64,000 bases of DNA, taken from the NCBI RefSeq assembly GCF_013433315.1, contig NZ_WXVV01000011.1, forward strand, positions 124,001-188,000, written 5' to 3'. Below, one piece after another: positions 44,190 to 56,296 of the stretch. The stretch comes from Pseudomonas crudilactis (lineage in GTDB: Bacteria; Pseudomonadota; Gammaproteobacteria; Pseudomonadales; Pseudomonadaceae). The position numbers were made by a program, and so were the translations under genes. The notes beneath the pieces were generated by a model. The model ran no database searches. It was not told the origin of the DNA and worked only from the letters and a program-made list of their open reading frames with translations. Position 1 is the first letter of the stretch, and the number at the start of each line of letters is the position of its first letter.

Positions 44190-45197
44190 TCACTGAACCG
44201 CGACTGCAGGCGTGTTCCACAACACGACTGCAGCGGTCACCAGCAAATTGATCAGGGTCAGTGGCAGGCAGAATTTCCAGCTGAAATCCATCACCTGGTC
44301 ATAACGCGGACGCGGAATGGAAGCGCGCAGCAGGATGAACAGCATGATGAAGAACGCGGTCTTCAGTGCGAACCAGACGAACGCCAGTTGCGGCAGGATG
44401 CCGAACGGACCGTGCCAGCCACCGAAGAACAGGGTGACCAGCAGCGCCGAGATCAGGATGATGCCGATGTATTCACCGACGAAGAACATGCCCCATTTCA
44501 TACCGGCGTATTCAATGTGGTAACCGTCGGCCAGTTCCTGTTCCGCTTCCGGCTGGTCGAACGGGTGACGGTGAGTCACGGCGACGCCAGCGATGAAGAA
44601 AGTACAGAAGCCGAAGAACTGCGGAATGATGAACCACAGGTTCTGCGCCTGGTACTCGACGATGTCGCGCATGTTGAACGAGCCGACCTGGACCACGATG
44701 CCCATCAGGGCCAGGCCCATGAACACTTCGTAGGACACGGTCTGCGCCGACGCACGCAAGCTGCCGAGCAGGGCGAACTTGTTGTTACTCGACCAGCCGG
44801 CGAACAACACCGCGTAGACCGACAGACCGGCCATGGCGAAGAAGAACAGCAAGCCGATGTTCAGATCCGCGACGCCCCAGGTCGGGGTGATCGGGATGAT
44901 CGCAAACGCGATCAGCAGGGCGGACATGGCCACCACCGGTGCCAAAGTGAAGATCACCTTGTCGGCAAACGGCGGGGTCCAGTCTTCCTTGAAGAACATC
45001 TTCAGCATGTCGGCGGCGATCTGGAACATACCAAACGGGCCAACGCGGTTCGGACCGTAACGGTCCTGCCACCAGCCCAGCAGGCGACGTTCGACAAAGC
45101 TGAGCAACGCGCCTGCCACCACAACGGCCAGCAGAATCACGATGGCTTTGACGACCGAGAGGATCACATCGATCACTTCAGGGGTGAACCAGGTCAT
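44190..45197 (-). CDS. nuoH: NADH-quinone oxidoreductase subunit H
   Basis: This 335-residue, eight-helix membrane subunit forms the quinone-access chamber with NuoB and NuoD. The characteristic motif [19 protein letters not shown] (residues 32-50) and the acidic loop [18 protein letters not shown] are both present. The start overlaps the nuoG stop by four bases (45194-45197). Confidence 0.96.
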   Translation of the reverse strand: MTWFTPEVIDVILSVVKAIVILLAVVVAGALLSFVERRLLGWWQDRYGPNRVGPFGMFQIAADMLKMFFKEDWTPPFADKVIFTLAPVVAMSALLIAFAIIPITPTWGVADLNIGLLFFFAMAGLSVYAVLFAGWSSNNKFALLGSLRASAQTVSYEVFMGLALMGIVVQVGSFNMRDIVEYQAQNLWFIIPQFFGFCTFFIAGVAVTHRHPFDQPEAEQELADGYHIEYAGMKWGMFFVGEYIGIILISALLVTLFFGGWHGPFGILPQLAFVWFALKTAFFIMLFILLRASIPRPRYDQVMDFSWKFCLPLTLINLLVTAAVVLWNTPAVAVQ

Positions 45198-47908
45198 TGC
45201 GCTGCCTCCTGCAGACCGTCGACGGATACGCCGGCGAATGCCGGTGGAATGCCGGCGATGCCCGCAGGCAATGCCACCAGACCGGCGCCCAGTTCTTCAT
45301 TGATGCGCAGCGGCAGACGCAGGGTCTGACCGGCCACGTTCAGGCTCAGCAGGGCACCGTCGTTGACGCCCAAACGATCCGCTTCCGACTTGGCCAGAGC
45401 CACGTATGGAGCCGGAATGCGCTCTTGAACCGGTGCGGCTTTCGAAGAGTTCTCTTCGCTGCCGAACAGGTGGAAGAACGGCACGGCTTGCCAGGTGCCC
45501 GGCGCCGGGTTGAATGCGCGCGGCGCTGCAGCGAACCAGTTGAGCGAATCACCGGTGCTTTCGATCAGGCGGGTGCCCGGGTCGCCAGCGCGGATGTGAC
45601 CACCGACTTCGTCTTGGAACTTGTTCCACGCTTGTGGCGAGTTCCAGCCCGGCGACCATGCAAATGGCACCTGCTGACGCGGTTCGGCAGAGCCCGAGTA
45701 ACCTTCCATGGAGAAGGCGAACGCGGTGTCTTTGTCTTGCGGGGTGCGTGGTTCGTGAACGCTGATGTCGGCGCGCATCGCGGTGCGACCGGAATAACGC
45801 AGCGGCTCACGCGCCAGTTTCAGACCCTTGATGCGGAACGCCGCCGACGGTGCAGCGTCGACGATACGCGCCAGTTGCTCGGTGCTTGAAGCAACGGCAG
45901 CGGTGACGTGGTCGAGTTGCGTCCAGTCGATCGGCTGGTTCAGCAGGGTCGCGCGCAGGGCGTGCAGCCAGCGCCAGCCTTCGTGAACCAGGATGCTCGC
46001 ATCCATGTATTGCGGGTCGAAAACCTGGAAGAAGCGCTGGGCGCGACCTTCCTGGCTGACCAGCGTACCGTCGCCTTCAGCGAAGCTTGCGGCTGGCAGC
46101 ACCAGGTGCGCGCGGTCGCTGGTAGCCGTCTTCTGATGGTCAGCAACGATCACCACTTGCGCAGCGTTCAGTGCCGCATCGACTTTTTCTTTGGCGGTGC
46201 GGGTGTACAGATCGTTTTCCAGCACGACGATCGCGTCAGCCTTACCGTCAATGACGGCTTGCAGCGCAGCATCCACCGATTCGCCACCGAGCATGGCCAG
46301 GCCGAGGCTATTGGCTTCCGGCACGATCAGGCTGATCGAACCGTTCTTCTCGCGCAGCTTCAGGGCTTTGGCGATGTTCGCAGCGGCTTCGATCAGGGCT
46401 TTGGAGCCCAGCGAAGTACCGGCGATGATCAGCGGACGTTTTGCAGCGAGCAGGGCGTCGGCAATGCGCTTGGCCAGTTGCAGTGCTTCGGCGTCCAGAC
46501 CTTCAACGGCCGGGGCGCTGGCATCCAGCGCGTGAGCAACGGCGAAACCGATGCGTGCCAGATCGTCCGGAGCGGCGTGTACGCATTCTTCGGCGATGTC
46601 GTCGAGCTTGGTTTCCGCCAGGCTGGCGATGAACAGCGGGTTCAGCGCGTGCTGACCGATGTTCTTCACCGCAGCGTCGAGCCAAGGCTGAACGCGCATG
46701 GCTTCGGCCATGTCTTCAGCTTTGCCTTTGACCGATTGACGCAGCGACAGCGCCACACGGGCGGCGGTCTGGGTCAGGTCTTCACCGAGCACGAAAATGG
46801 CGTCGTGGTCTTCGATGTCGCGCATGTTCGGCACAGGCAGCGGGCTGTTTTTCAGCACTTGCAGGACCAGACGGATGCGCTCCAGTTCGGAGGCTTCGAT
46901 GCCCGAGTAGAAGTGCTCGGCGCCAACCAGTTCGCGCAACGCATAGTTGCTTTCGAGGCTGGCGCGCGGCGAACCGATACCGACGATGTTGCGACCGCGC
47001 AGCAAGTCAGCGGCTTTATCCAGCGCAGCGTCGAGGCCCAGCTTGGTGCCGTCGGCCAGCAGCGGCTGACGTGGACGGTCGGTGCGGTTGACATAGCCAT
47101 AACCGAAACGGCCACGGTCGCACAGGAAGTACTGGTTCACCGAACCGTTGAAACGGTTTTCGATGCGACGCAGTTCGCCGTAACGCTCGCCCGGAGAGAT
47201 GTTGCAACCGCTCGAGCAGCCATGGCAGATGCTCGGCGCGAACTGCATGTCCCACTTACGGTTGTAGCGTTCGGAGTGAGTCTTGTCGGTGAACACACCG
47301 GTCGGGCAGACCTCGGTGAGGTTGCCGGAGAACTCGCTTTCGAGGGTGCCGTCTTCAACGCGACCGAAGTACACGTTGTCGTGGGCGCCGAATACACCGA
47401 GGTCGGTGCCGCCAGCGTAATCCTTGTAGAAACGCACGCAGCGGTAGCAAGCGATGCAGCGGTTCATTTCGTGGGAAATGAACGGGCCCAGTTGCTGGTT
47501 CTGGTGGGTGCGTTTGGTGAAGCGATAACGGCGCTCGTTGTGGCCGGTCATCACCGTCATGTCTTGCAGGTGGCAGTGACCGCCTTCTTCGCACACAGGG
47601 CAGTCGTGCGGGTGGTTGGTCATCAGCCATTCGACAACACTGGCGCGGAACGCCTTGGATTCTTCATCTTCGATGGAGATCCAGGTGTTGTCGGTGGCCG
47701 GGGTCATGCAGGACATGACGATGCGACCACGGGTGTCGTTCTCGTCGGTGTACTGCTTGACCGCGCACTGGCGGCAGGCCCCGACGCTACCAAGCGCGGG
47801 GTGCCAGCAGAAATATGGAATGTCGAGGCCCAGCGACAGACATGCCTGTAACAGGTTGTCTGCCCCGTCGACTTCGAGCGCTTTGCCGTCTACGTGGATA
47901 GTGGCCAT
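45194..47908 (-). CDS. nuoG: NADH-quinone oxidoreductase subunit G
   Basis: This 904-residue peripheral subunit carries the N1b [2Fe-2S], N5 and N4 [4Fe-4S] clusters and the N7-type cluster of the NuoG molybdopterin-like domain. Visible ligands are [15 protein letters not shown] (2Fe-2S), [12 protein letters not shown] (N5, His ligand), CIACYRC plus CPTGVF (N4) and CHGCSSGC (N7). The C-terminal two thirds are the inactive molybdopterin-oxidoreductase fold. It is separated from nuoF by 136 bases that contain a hairpin. Confidence 0.96.
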   Translation of the reverse strand: MATIHVDGKALEVDGADNLLQACLSLGLDIPYFCWHPALGSVGACRQCAVKQYTDENDTRGRIVMSCMTPATDNTWISIEDEESKAFRASVVEWLMTNHPHDCPVCEEGGHCHLQDMTVMTGHNERRYRFTKRTHQNQQLGPFISHEMNRCIACYRCVRFYKDYAGGTDLGVFGAHDNVYFGRVEDGTLESEFSGNLTEVCPTGVFTDKTHSERYNRKWDMQFAPSICHGCSSGCNISPGERYGELRRIENRFNGSVNQYFLCDRGRFGYGYVNRTDRPRQPLLADGTKLGLDAALDKAADLLRGRNIVGIGSPRASLESNYALRELVGAEHFYSGIEASELERIRLVLQVLKNSPLPVPNMRDIEDHDAIFVLGEDLTQTAARVALSLRQSVKGKAEDMAEAMRVQPWLDAAVKNIGQHALNPLFIASLAETKLDDIAEECVHAAPDDLARIGFAVAHALDASAPAVEGLDAEALQLAKRIADALLAAKRPLIIAGTSLGSKALIEAAANIAKALKLREKNGSISLIVPEANSLGLAMLGGESVDAALQAVIDGKADAIVVLENDLYTRTAKEKVDAALNAAQVVIVADHQKTATSDRAHLVLPAASFAEGDGTLVSQEGRAQRFFQVFDPQYMDASILVHEGWRWLHALRATLLNQPIDWTQLDHVTAAVASSTEQLARIVDAAPSAAFRIKGLKLAREPLRYSGRTAMRADISVHEPRTPQDKDTAFAFSMEGYSGSAEPRQQVPFAWSPGWNSPQAWNKFQDEVGGHIRAGDPGTRLIESTGDSLNWFAAAPRAFNPAPGTWQAVPFFHLFGSEENSSKAAPVQERIPAPYVALAKSEADRLGVNDGALLSLNVAGQTLRLPLRINEELGAGLVALPAGIAGIPPAFAGVSVDGLQEAAQ

Positions 47909-48006
47909 GGTTCAAAGGTCTTCGTTGGCCCGGTGTCAGCGGGCGTGGCTAATGGAATCTTGTTATCCGTCCGAATCCAGTCAGCCCCGAAAGGCGTCAT
48001 CGGACG

Positions 48007-48038
48007 AAAGGCGAAGGGCACGGACCCTTCGCCTTTTT
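48007..48038 (+). terminator. Terminator-like hairpin between nuoF and nuoG
   Basis: AAGGCGAAGGG and CCCTTCGCCTT arms enclose a short loop. On the plus strand five T follow, a full terminator shape. In the direction of nuo transcription only TTT follows, so it would be a weak attenuator, processing or mRNA-stability element. It starts after nuoF in the 136-base gap. Confidence 0.55.
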
Positions 48039-48044
48039 AAGCGT

Positions 48045-49400
48045 TTACGCGCCGATTACGATCGGCCTTGCCAGAGGCGGGACGGCGGCGCTGACTGGCG
48101 CGATACCGGCTTCGAACTCTGGACGGAAGTATTTGATGGCACTGCCCAACGGTTCCACGGCACCCGGTGCGTGAGCACAGAAGGTCTTGCCCGGGCCGAG
48201 GAAGTTGACCAGACCCAGCAGGGTCTCGATGTCGCCTGGCTGACCGCGGCCTTGTTCGATGGCCATCAAGAGCTTGACGCTCCATGGCAAACCATCGCGG
48301 CACGGGGTGCAGAAACCGCACGACTCGCGAGCGAAGAACTGCTCCATGTTGCGCAGCAAGGAGACCATGTTGACGCTGTCGTCCACCGCCATGGCCAGGC
48401 CGGTACCCATACGGGTGCCCACTTTGGCGATGCCGCCGGCGTACATTTGCGCGTCAAGGTGTTCAGGCAGGAGGAAACCGGTACCGGCGCCACCTGGCTG
48501 CCAGGCCTTGAGCTTGAAGCCGTCGCGCATGCCGCCGGCGTAGTCTTCGAACAACTCGCGACCGGTGACGCCGAATGGCAGTTCCCACAGGCCCGGGTTC
48601 TTGACCTTGCCGGAGAAGCCCATGAGCTTGGTGCCCATGTCTTCGCTGCCTTCGCGGGCCAACGATTTGTACCAGTCAACGCCGTCGGCAATGATCGCCG
48701 GCACGTTGCACAGGGTTTCGACGTTGTTCACGCAAGTCGGCTTGCCCCACACGCCAACAGCGGCAGGGAAGGGCGGTTTGGAGCGCGGGTTGGCGCGGCG
48801 ACCTTCGAGGGAGTTGATCAGTGCAGTTTCTTCACCGCAGATGTAACGCCCGGCGCCGGTGTGGACGAACAACTCGAAATCGAAGCCGCTGCCGAGAATG
48901 TTTTTACCCAGCAGGCCTGCAGCCTTGGCTTCTTCCACGGCACGATTCAAGTGCTTGGCGGCGGTGGTGTATTCGCCACGCAGGAAGATGTAGCCACGGT
49001 AGGTTTTCAGCGCGCGGGCACTGATCAGCATGCCTTCGATCAGCAGATGGGGCAGTTGCTCCATCAGCATGCGGTCTTTCCAGGTGTTCGGCTCCATTTC
49101 ATCCGCGTTGCACAGCAGGTAGCGGATGTTGATGGATTCGTCTTTGGGCATCAGGCCCCACTTCACACCTGTGGGGAAGCCTGCACCGCCGCGACCTTTC
49201 AGGCCGGCGTCTTTCACGGTCTGGACGATGGCGTCCTGATCCATGTCGGCGAAGGCTTTGCGCGCCGCGGCGTAACCGTTCTTGGCCTGGTACTCGTCGA
49301 GCCACACGGCTTCGCCGTCGTCACGCAGACGCCAGGTCAGCGGGTGAGTCTCGGCCGAACGCTGAATGCGGTTGGCAGGACCGAAAGATGTCAGGGTCAT
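48045..49400 (-). CDS. nuoF: NADH-quinone oxidoreductase subunit F
   Basis: This 451-residue NADH-oxidising subunit binds FMN and the N3 [4Fe-4S] cluster. The FMN/NADH loop [13 protein letters not shown], the motif [13 protein letters not shown] and the cluster ligands [12 protein letters not shown] are present, with the final Cys in [10 protein letters not shown]. Its start overlaps the nuoE stop as ATGA (49397-49400). Together with NuoE and NuoG it forms the dehydrogenase module. Confidence 0.96.
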   Translation of the reverse strand: MTLTSFGPANRIQRSAETHPLTWRLRDDGEAVWLDEYQAKNGYAAARKAFADMDQDAIVQTVKDAGLKGRGGAGFPTGVKWGLMPKDESINIRYLLCNADEMEPNTWKDRMLMEQLPHLLIEGMLISARALKTYRGYIFLRGEYTTAAKHLNRAVEEAKAAGLLGKNILGSGFDFELFVHTGAGRYICGEETALINSLEGRRANPRSKPPFPAAVGVWGKPTCVNNVETLCNVPAIIADGVDWYKSLAREGSEDMGTKLMGFSGKVKNPGLWELPFGVTGRELFEDYAGGMRDGFKLKAWQPGGAGTGFLLPEHLDAQMYAGGIAKVGTRMGTGLAMAVDDSVNMVSLLRNMEQFFARESCGFCTPCRDGLPWSVKLLMAIEQGRGQPGDIETLLGLVNFLGPGKTFCAHAPGAVEPLGSAIKYFRPEFEAGIAPVSAAVPPLARPIVIGA

Positions 49401-49894
49401 ACGTAGCCCTCGAGCAGTTTGGCGACGCCAGCAGGCTGCACATCACCAAAGGTGTCGTCGTCGATCATCAGCGCCGGCGCCTTGTCGCAGTTGCCGAGGC
49501 AGCAGACCGGCAGCAGGGTGAAACGACCGTCGGTGGTGGTCTGACCCAGGCCGATGCCCAGATTGTTCTGGATTTCGCTGACCACCGACTCGTGGCCGCC
49601 GATGTAGCAGACCATGCTGTCGCAGACGCGAATGATGTGACGGCCGACCGGCTGACGGAAAATCTGGCTATAGAACGTCGCCACACCTTCAACGTCGCTG
49701 GCCGGGATGCCGAGGATCTCGCCGATCGCGTACAGGGCGCCATCCGGCACCCAGCCGCGTTCCTTCTGAACGATCTTCAGGGCTTCGATCGACGCCGCGC
49801 GCGGGTCTTCGTAGTGATGCAGCTCGTGCTCGATGGCCGAGCGCTCGGTTTCACTCAAGGTGAAACGGTCTGTCTGGATAAGCGTGCTGTTCAT
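49397..49894 (-). CDS. nuoE: NADH-quinone oxidoreductase subunit E
   Basis: This 165-residue thioredoxin-like subunit holds the N1a [2Fe-2S] cluster. The four ligands lie in CDSMVC and CCLGNC, the second pair followed by the conserved DKAPALMID. The N-terminal helical part ([27 protein letters not shown]) is typical. It begins 2 bases after nuoCD and overlaps nuoF by four bases. Confidence 0.96.
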   Translation of the reverse strand: MNSTLIQTDRFTLSETERSAIEHELHHYEDPRAASIEALKIVQKERGWVPDGALYAIGEILGIPASDVEGVATFYSQIFRQPVGRHIIRVCDSMVCYIGGHESVVSEIQNNLGIGLGQTTTDGRFTLLPVCCLGNCDKAPALMIDDDTFGDVQPAGVAKLLEGYV

Positions 49895-49896
49895 GC

Positions 49897-51738
<1,842 letters not shown>

Positions 51739-51754
51739 TCAGAACAGATCTGGA

Positions 51755-52429
51755 TCAGACTTCGTCAGGGCTGCGCAGGTTGGTGACTGCGATTCGCTGT
51801 TCGCGGCGCTCTTCCTTCTGCGAAGGCATGTCGGCGCGATACACGCCTTGATCGCCAACGACCCAGGAAAGCGGACGACGCTCCTTGCCGATCGATTCCT
51901 GCAACAGCATCAAGCCTTGCAGAAATGCTTCCGGACGAGGAGGGCAGCCAGGTACGTAGACGTCCACGGGCAGGAACTTGTCCACCCCTTGAACCACAGA
52001 GTAGATGTCGTACATGCCACCGGAGTTAGCGCACGAACCCATGGAGATAACCCACTTCGGCTCGAGCATCTGCTCGTAGAGACGCTGGATGATCGGCGCC
52101 ATCTTGATGAAGCAGGTCCCGGCGATAACCATGAAGTCGGCCTGACGCGGCGATGCCCGGATCACTTCGGCGCCAAAGCGCGCGATGTCGTGGGGCGCCG
52201 TGAAGGCGGTGGTCATTTCCACGTAGCAGCACGACAGGCCGAAGTTGTACGGCCATAGGGAGTTCTTACGTCCCCAGTTGACCGCGCCACTCAGCACGTC
52301 TTCCAGCTTGCCCATGAAAATGTTTTTGTGGACTTGATCTTCTAACGGATCGGAAACGGTTTCCCGTTCGCCAATCGGATATTGCTCGTTAGGAGCATCG
52401 GGGTCGATCCTGGTGAGATTGTATTGCAT
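51755..52429 (-). CDS. nuoB: NADH-quinone oxidoreductase subunit B
   Basis: This 224-residue subunit holds the terminal N2 [4Fe-4S] cluster that reduces quinone. Ligands are the tandem Cys in GLSCCYVEM, the Cys of GSCANSGG and the Cys of PGCPPRP. ATG 52429 ([18 protein letters not shown]) matches the known Pseudomonas start; TTG 52435 is the only longer option. It follows nuoA by 10 bases. Confidence 0.96.
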   Translation of the reverse strand: MQYNLTRIDPDAPNEQYPIGERETVSDPLEDQVHKNIFMGKLEDVLSGAVNWGRKNSLWPYNFGLSCCYVEMTTAFTAPHDIARFGAEVIRASPRQADFMVIAGTCFIKMAPIIQRLYEQMLEPKWVISMGSCANSGGMYDIYSVVQGVDKFLPVDVYVPGCPPRPEAFLQGLMLLQESIGKERRPLSWVVGDQGVYRADMPSQKEERREQRIAVTNLRSPDEV

Positions 52430-52439
52430 TGCCAAAGCC

Positions 52440-52853
52440 TCATTGTTTCAGCTTCGCCTGCCGCTTGCGACGAGCTTCCGGAGCCCAGTCAAGGGCGCCC
52501 ACTCGGAACAGGTAGACAAGACCTGCCAACAGAATTGCTATGAAAACGAGAGCTTCGACGAATCCGGTCCAGCCGCTTTCGCGGACGGACACAGACCATG
52601 CAAAGAGAAAGAGGGCTTCGATATCGAAGATCACGAAGAGCATCGCGACCAGATAGAATTTGGCTGAGAGCCGCAAGCGGGCGCCACCGGTAGGTAGCAT
52701 GCCGGACTCGAACGGTTCGTTTTTGCTGCGACCCCAGGCTTTTGACCCAAGGAGGCTGGAGACGCCAAGCATGAAGGCACACAGGCCGACGACACCCAGA
52801 AGGAAAATGGCAAAGCCCCAGTTGTGGGCCATGAGTCCTGTCGCTTCGGGCAT
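52440..52853 (-). CDS. nuoA: NADH-quinone oxidoreductase subunit A
   Basis: This 137-residue, three-helix membrane subunit is the first gene of the 13-gene nuo operon. The loop between helices 1 and 2 carries [24 protein letters not shown] (given in part), which contacts the quinone cavity, and helix 2 has [14 protein letters not shown] 52853 gives [14 protein letters not shown], aligned with the usual Pseudomonas start, and has AAGGATTACC upstream; the longer frame to 52928 is not expected. Confidence 0.95.
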   Translation of the reverse strand: MPEATGLMAHNWGFAIFLLGVVGLCAFMLGVSSLLGSKAWGRSKNEPFESGMLPTGGARLRLSAKFYLVAMLFVIFDIEALFLFAWSVSVRESGWTGFVEALVFIAILLAGLVYLFRVGALDWAPEARRKRQAKLKQ

Positions 52854-53273
52854 GCTGGTAATCCTTAACAGAGAGCAAAGGTCTCTGAGCTTGATAAAGA
52901 AATAGGCAGTGACGATATGTCGCAGCAATCAATCGCGCTGATTTTATGGCTAAACACCCTGCAAGTAAAATTCCTATAGCGAAATTATTTATTGGAATAA
53001 GGACATAGCGCATCTCCAATGCCCTGCAGCCCATGCGTAGCGGGCATTAGGCGGGTTTATGCAAATAATGTTTTGTAGGGAGTGTAACGAACATAGTTGC
53101 GGCTAAATGATAATTAATATCGTTTGGGGTGGTTTTGTAACTGTTTAACGGGATGTCAGTTGGGAAGTTGTCTTACTTGCACGTTACTGCAAGTAGCGAC
53201 GGCGCCCGTTTTAGCGGATTTTTCTGACGGTTGTACCGCGCTGGATCAATGTTTTCTCCGAACGACACCGATC
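52854..53273 (-). promoter_or_regulatory. AT-rich nuo promoter region
   Basis: These 420 bases between nuoA and the REP doublet are clearly richer in A/T than their neighbours (for example TAATTAATAT near 53110) and hold no plausible gene. They must contain the nuo promoter, but no -35/-10 pair is good enough to name. Confidence 0.5.
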
Positions 53274-53368
53274 CCTGTAGGAGTGAGCCTGCTCGCGATA
53301 GCGGTGGGTCAGTCACCGTATGCGCAAGCTGACACACCTCTATCGCGAGCAGGCTCACTCCTACAGGG
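53274..53368. repeat. REP doublet (REPIN), TGTAGGAGTGAGCC variant
   Basis: Direct copy at 53274-53303 and inverted copy at 53340-53368, with arms reading CTGTAGGAGTGAGCCTGCTC. It lies between the nuo promoter region and the aceA terminator. Confidence 0.87.
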
Positions 53369-53394
53369 ATTTGTGGTGTTCATTAAATCGGGGC

Positions 53395-53424
53395 AAAAAA
53401 AACGCCCCGAACCAGTCGGGGCGT
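53395..53424 (-). terminator. Rho-independent terminator of aceA
   Basis: ACGCCCCGA and TCGGGGCGT arms; on the minus strand eight T follow. It lies 68 bases after the aceA stop. Confidence 0.87.
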
Positions 53425-53491
53425 CAGTTTTGCGGCTCTGCGGTTAGCTTTCTGTACGATCCGCAGAGGCCGTTTGCTCAGCGAAGCCGAA

Positions 53492-54817
53492 TCAGTGGAA
53501 CTGTTCTTCTTCGGTCGAACCGGTCAGTGCGGTTACCGAGGACGAGCCACCTTGAATCACAGTGGTCATGTCGTCGAAGTAGCCGGTGCCCACTTCCTGC
53601 TGGTGAGCCACGAAGGTGTAACCCTTGGCAGCGTCGGCGAATTCCTGCTCCTGCAGCTTCACGTAGGCAGTCATGTCGTTGCGGGCGTAGTCGTGCGCCA
53701 GGTTGAACATGCTGTGCCACATGTTGTGAATGCCGGCCAGGGTGATGAACTGGTGCTTGTAACCCATGGCGGACAGTTCGCGCTGGAACTTCGCGATGGT
53801 CGCGTCGTCGAGGTTTTTCTTCCAGTTGAAGGAAGGCGAGCAGTTGTACGACAGCAGTTGGTCCGGGTATTCCTTTTTGATCGCTTCGGCGAAGCGACGA
53901 GCCTCGTCCAGATCCGGTTTGGCGGTTTCGCACCAGATCAGGTCGGCGTATGGCGCGTAAGCCAGACCACGGGCGATGGCTTGATCCAGACCGGCACGGA
54001 CCTTATAGAAACCTTCCTGAGTGCGCTCACCAGTCACGAACGGCTGGTCGTACGGGTCGCAATCGGAGGTCAGCAGGTCAGCGGCGTTCGCGTCGGTGCG
54101 GGCCAGAATGATGGTCGGGGTGCCGGCAACGTCAGCAGCCAGACGAGCAGCGGTCAGCTTCTGTACGGCTTCCTGAGTTGGGACCAGTACTTTGCCGCCC
54201 ATGTGGCCGCATTTCTTCACGGAAGCCAGTTGGTCTTCGAAGTGAACGCCGGCGGCGCCTGCTTCGATCATGCTCTTCATCAGCTCGTAAGCGTTCAGTA
54301 CGCCGCCGAAACCGGCTTCAGCGTCAGCCACGATCGGTGCGAAGTAGTCGATGTAGCCATCGTCGCCCGGGTTCTTGCCGGCTTTCCACTGGATCTGGTC
54401 AGCACGACGGAACGAGTTGTTGATGCGCTTGACCACGGTTGGCACCGAGTCCACCGGGTACAGCGACTGGTCCGGGTACATGGACTCTGCGGAGTTGTTG
54501 TCCGCAGCCACTTGCCAGCCCGACAGGTAGATCGCCTGGATACCGGCTTTGACCTGCTGAACAGCCTGGCCGCCGGTCAGGGCGCCCATGCAGTTGACGA
54601 AATCTTTCTCAGGACGGAAGGACGGTTTGGCACCCTGGGTCACCAGGTTCCACAGCTTGTCGGCGCCCATTTTTGCAAAGGTGTGCTCAGGTTGAACCGA
54701 GCCACGCAGACGGACGACGTCAGCAGCGGAGTAAGTGCGTGTCACGCCTTTCCAGCGCGGGTTTTCAGCCCAGTCTTTTTCGAGGGCTGCAATTTGCTGT
54801 TCGCGTGTCAGTGCCAT
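53492..54817 (-). CDS. aceA: Isocitrate lyase
   Basis: This 441-residue cytoplasmic enzyme splits isocitrate to glyoxylate and succinate, the first step of the glyoxylate bypass used on acetate and fatty acids. The active-site signature KKCGHMGG (catalytic Cys203) is intact, as are the metal/substrate residues in FEDQLAS and the NCSPSFNW block. Its length fits the shorter lyase class. ATG 54817 is preceded by GAGG at eight bases. It stands alone behind a long leader, and the idh gene of the competing branch lies 8 kb away. Confidence 0.96.
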   Translation of the reverse strand: MALTREQQIAALEKDWAENPRWKGVTRTYSAADVVRLRGSVQPEHTFAKMGADKLWNLVTQGAKPSFRPEKDFVNCMGALTGGQAVQQVKAGIQAIYLSGWQVAADNNSAESMYPDQSLYPVDSVPTVVKRINNSFRRADQIQWKAGKNPGDDGYIDYFAPIVADAEAGFGGVLNAYELMKSMIEAGAAGVHFEDQLASVKKCGHMGGKVLVPTQEAVQKLTAARLAADVAGTPTIILARTDANAADLLTSDCDPYDQPFVTGERTQEGFYKVRAGLDQAIARGLAYAPYADLIWCETAKPDLDEARRFAEAIKKEYPDQLLSYNCSPSFNWKKNLDDATIAKFQRELSAMGYKHQFITLAGIHNMWHSMFNLAHDYARNDMTAYVKLQEQEFADAAKGYTFVAHQQEVGTGYFDDMTTVIQGGSSSVTALTGSTEEEQFH

Positions 54818-55219
54818 GGAGATAAACCTCGTCGCGTCTTTTATGAAAAGTTGTTCTGCGGTGGAAAATTCCTGCGCTCGCTGACCAGAAGCTTAGGTGG
54901 TCAAGGCGGATTCGGCGGGGTAGGCGACGGGATGAACGATGGGCTCGAGGGGAAGTGAGCAGGTAGTGGCGGACTGCGGGCGCATTCGGGCGTCGTGGGC
55001 CTCTATACGGTCTACAGTGTGATGCCGGGTTACCTAAATACGCTTCCGTCCCTCGGGACAACTTCGTTCCAGTCGGCAACCTCGTCAAACACACCTTGTG
55101 GGCGGTACAGACACGAAGCGGTTCGCGGGGTAGGTGCGAACATCGCTTCGAAGGCCCTTGCCAGGGCCTCTGATTAGCGGGAGCGAGGCCATCATGCCTT
55201 CGCTTTTTTACCCCGTCAA
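54818..55219 (-). promoter_or_regulatory. aceA promoter and long structured leader
   Basis: On the minus strand, TTGACG (55219-55214) and CATGAT (55196-55191) are spaced 17 bases, a good sigma-70 promoter, predicting a leader of about 365 bases. The leader contains strong hairpins: GGCCCT-TGCC-AGGGCC at 55151-55166 and GTCCC-TC-GGGAC at 55050-55061. A terminator-like stem with six T on the plus strand sits at 55183-55206. Just upstream (55227-55250) is a further 9-bp hairpin GTAGTGCTT/AAGCACTAC. No protein is predicted here; an overlapping 160-codon frame looks non-coding (many Arg, His and Pro). Confidence 0.5.
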
Positions 55220-55291
55220 ACGTTTTGTAGTGCTTTTTTTCAAGCACTACATCTTTCGTCTAATACGACTAATCAGTCAGTTTTCGGTGCT

Positions 55292-56053
55292 TTAGTCCAA
55301 GGCGTCGACTTTCACCCGCAAGGTCATGTCATCCCGGCCTTGAGTCGAGTAGCTGCGGGTCAGGCCTTGTTTGTCGGCTTGAGTCTGGCGATTGACGCCG
55401 GCAAGGGTGATCCACTCGCCGAGGCGCCCGCTGACAGTTGTGTCGGTGCTTTGCACGTTCACTACATCGGGACGTTCCTGGCTCATGCGGTCACGGTTGG
55501 TACTGATCGCCAGGTGAACGATGTCGCCGGTGACGCTGGCAGTGACGTAGAAACCCTGGGTGACGTTGCGGTATTGGGTCTGGCTGTTGTAGCCGCCGTA
55601 GGAATCACTCTGAACATTGGTGATTGGCACGCTCTGGCCGACTTGGATCAGCGCCGGCATGCCATCGGTGGCTTGCACCTGTTGCACGCCGCCTTCGCGG
55701 CTGGCGGTGCTGCGGCTGATGATGCGGGTCTGGTTCGGTTGGGCGCCGTTGACCGAATAACCTTCGTCGCCACGGCCATTGTTTTCATTGGTGTCGACGG
55801 TGATCAGCAGGCGTTTCGGCGCGGTGTCCAGTTGGGTGATCAGCGCCTTGAGTTCCTGAATCTTGTCCGGCTCGGCCTTGATGATCAGTTGGTTGCCATA
55901 GGCGCTGACCTGACCGTCCTTGCCGAGGAAGTCTTGCGCCATCGGCAGCATGTCGGTGCTGGTGCGGTAATTGAGAGGCACGATTTCTGTGGCTGCCATC
56001 ACCGTAAAACTGCAACCGAGCAGCAGGGTGGTGAGCAGGGTGCGTAGGGACAT
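55292..56053 (-). CDS. Exported secretin-N-domain protein
   Basis: This 253-residue periplasmic protein has a signal peptide (MSLRTLLTTLLLGCSFTVMAA) followed by a secretin N0/N1-like domain (about residues 23-105: EIVPLNYRTSTDMLPMAQDFLGKDGQVSAYGNQ, cited in part, then ELKALITQLDTAPKRLLITV). The second half is beta-rich (SVPITNVQ...FYVTASVTGDIVHLAIS), like the start of a secretin barrel but without the barrel itself. No type II/III or pilus genes adjoin it. ATG 56053 is chosen by the signal peptide; the longer frame runs through a REP element. Its function is unknown; aceA follows 474 bases downstream on the same strand. Confidence 0.78.
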   Translation of the reverse strand: MSLRTLLTTLLLGCSFTVMAATEIVPLNYRTSTDMLPMAQDFLGKDGQVSAYGNQLIIKAEPDKIQELKALITQLDTAPKRLLITVDTNENNGRGDEGYSVNGAQPNQTRIISRSTASREGGVQQVQATDGMPALIQVGQSVPITNVQSDSYGGYNSQTQYRNVTQGFYVTASVTGDIVHLAISTNRDRMSQERPDVVNVQSTDTTVSGRLGEWITLAGVNRQTQADKQGLTRSYSTQGRDDMTLRVKVDALD

Positions 56054-56132
56054 GTCCGTTATCTCCGCTTTCGAAAGGCTTGATATTGCCAGTTTGTCGG
56101 CCTTGGGTGGGGCAAGTTGAATCGTAGACAGC

Positions 56133-56168
56133 AAAACGCCCCGGCATCGGTTGATGTCGGGGCGTTTT
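56133..56168. terminator. Bidirectional terminator between GNAT and secretin-N genes
   Basis: AAAACGCCCCG and CGGGGCGTTTT arms with an inner CATC/GATG pair; A and T tracts on the two sides allow function on both strands. It probably ends the GNAT/roxA transcript. Confidence 0.82.
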
Positions 56169-56184
56169 GTGGTGTTCTTGCTGG

Positions 56185-56283
56185 CCTCTTCGCGAGCAGG
56201 CTCGCTCCCACAGTAGATCTCCAGCGGACACAAATTGTGCGTCAGGCACAGATCCAGTGTGGGAGCGAGCTTGCTCGCGATCG
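56185..56283. repeat. REP doublet (REPIN)
   Basis: Inverted copy at 56185-56213 and direct copy at 56256-56283 of the GTGGGAGCGAGC palindrome, between a terminator and the GNAT gene. Confidence 0.87.
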
Positions 56284-56296
56284 CCGCGCCGCGGTT

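Noticed and set aside
45908..47851. 647-codon plus-strand frame opposite nuoG
   Set aside because: nuoG on the minus strand has all its iron-sulfur ligands; the opposite frame is a by-product.
55183..55206. Plus-strand terminator-like stem at the aceA promoter as the end of a plus-strand gene
   Set aside because: No convincing plus-strand gene or promoter was found in 54.8-55.2 kb, so the stem is recorded only as part of the leader region.
54765..55247. 160-codon minus-strand frame upstream of aceA
   Set aside because: It runs through the promoter and leader into the aceA start, has no ribosome site, and its translation is Arg/His/Pro-rich without a domain.
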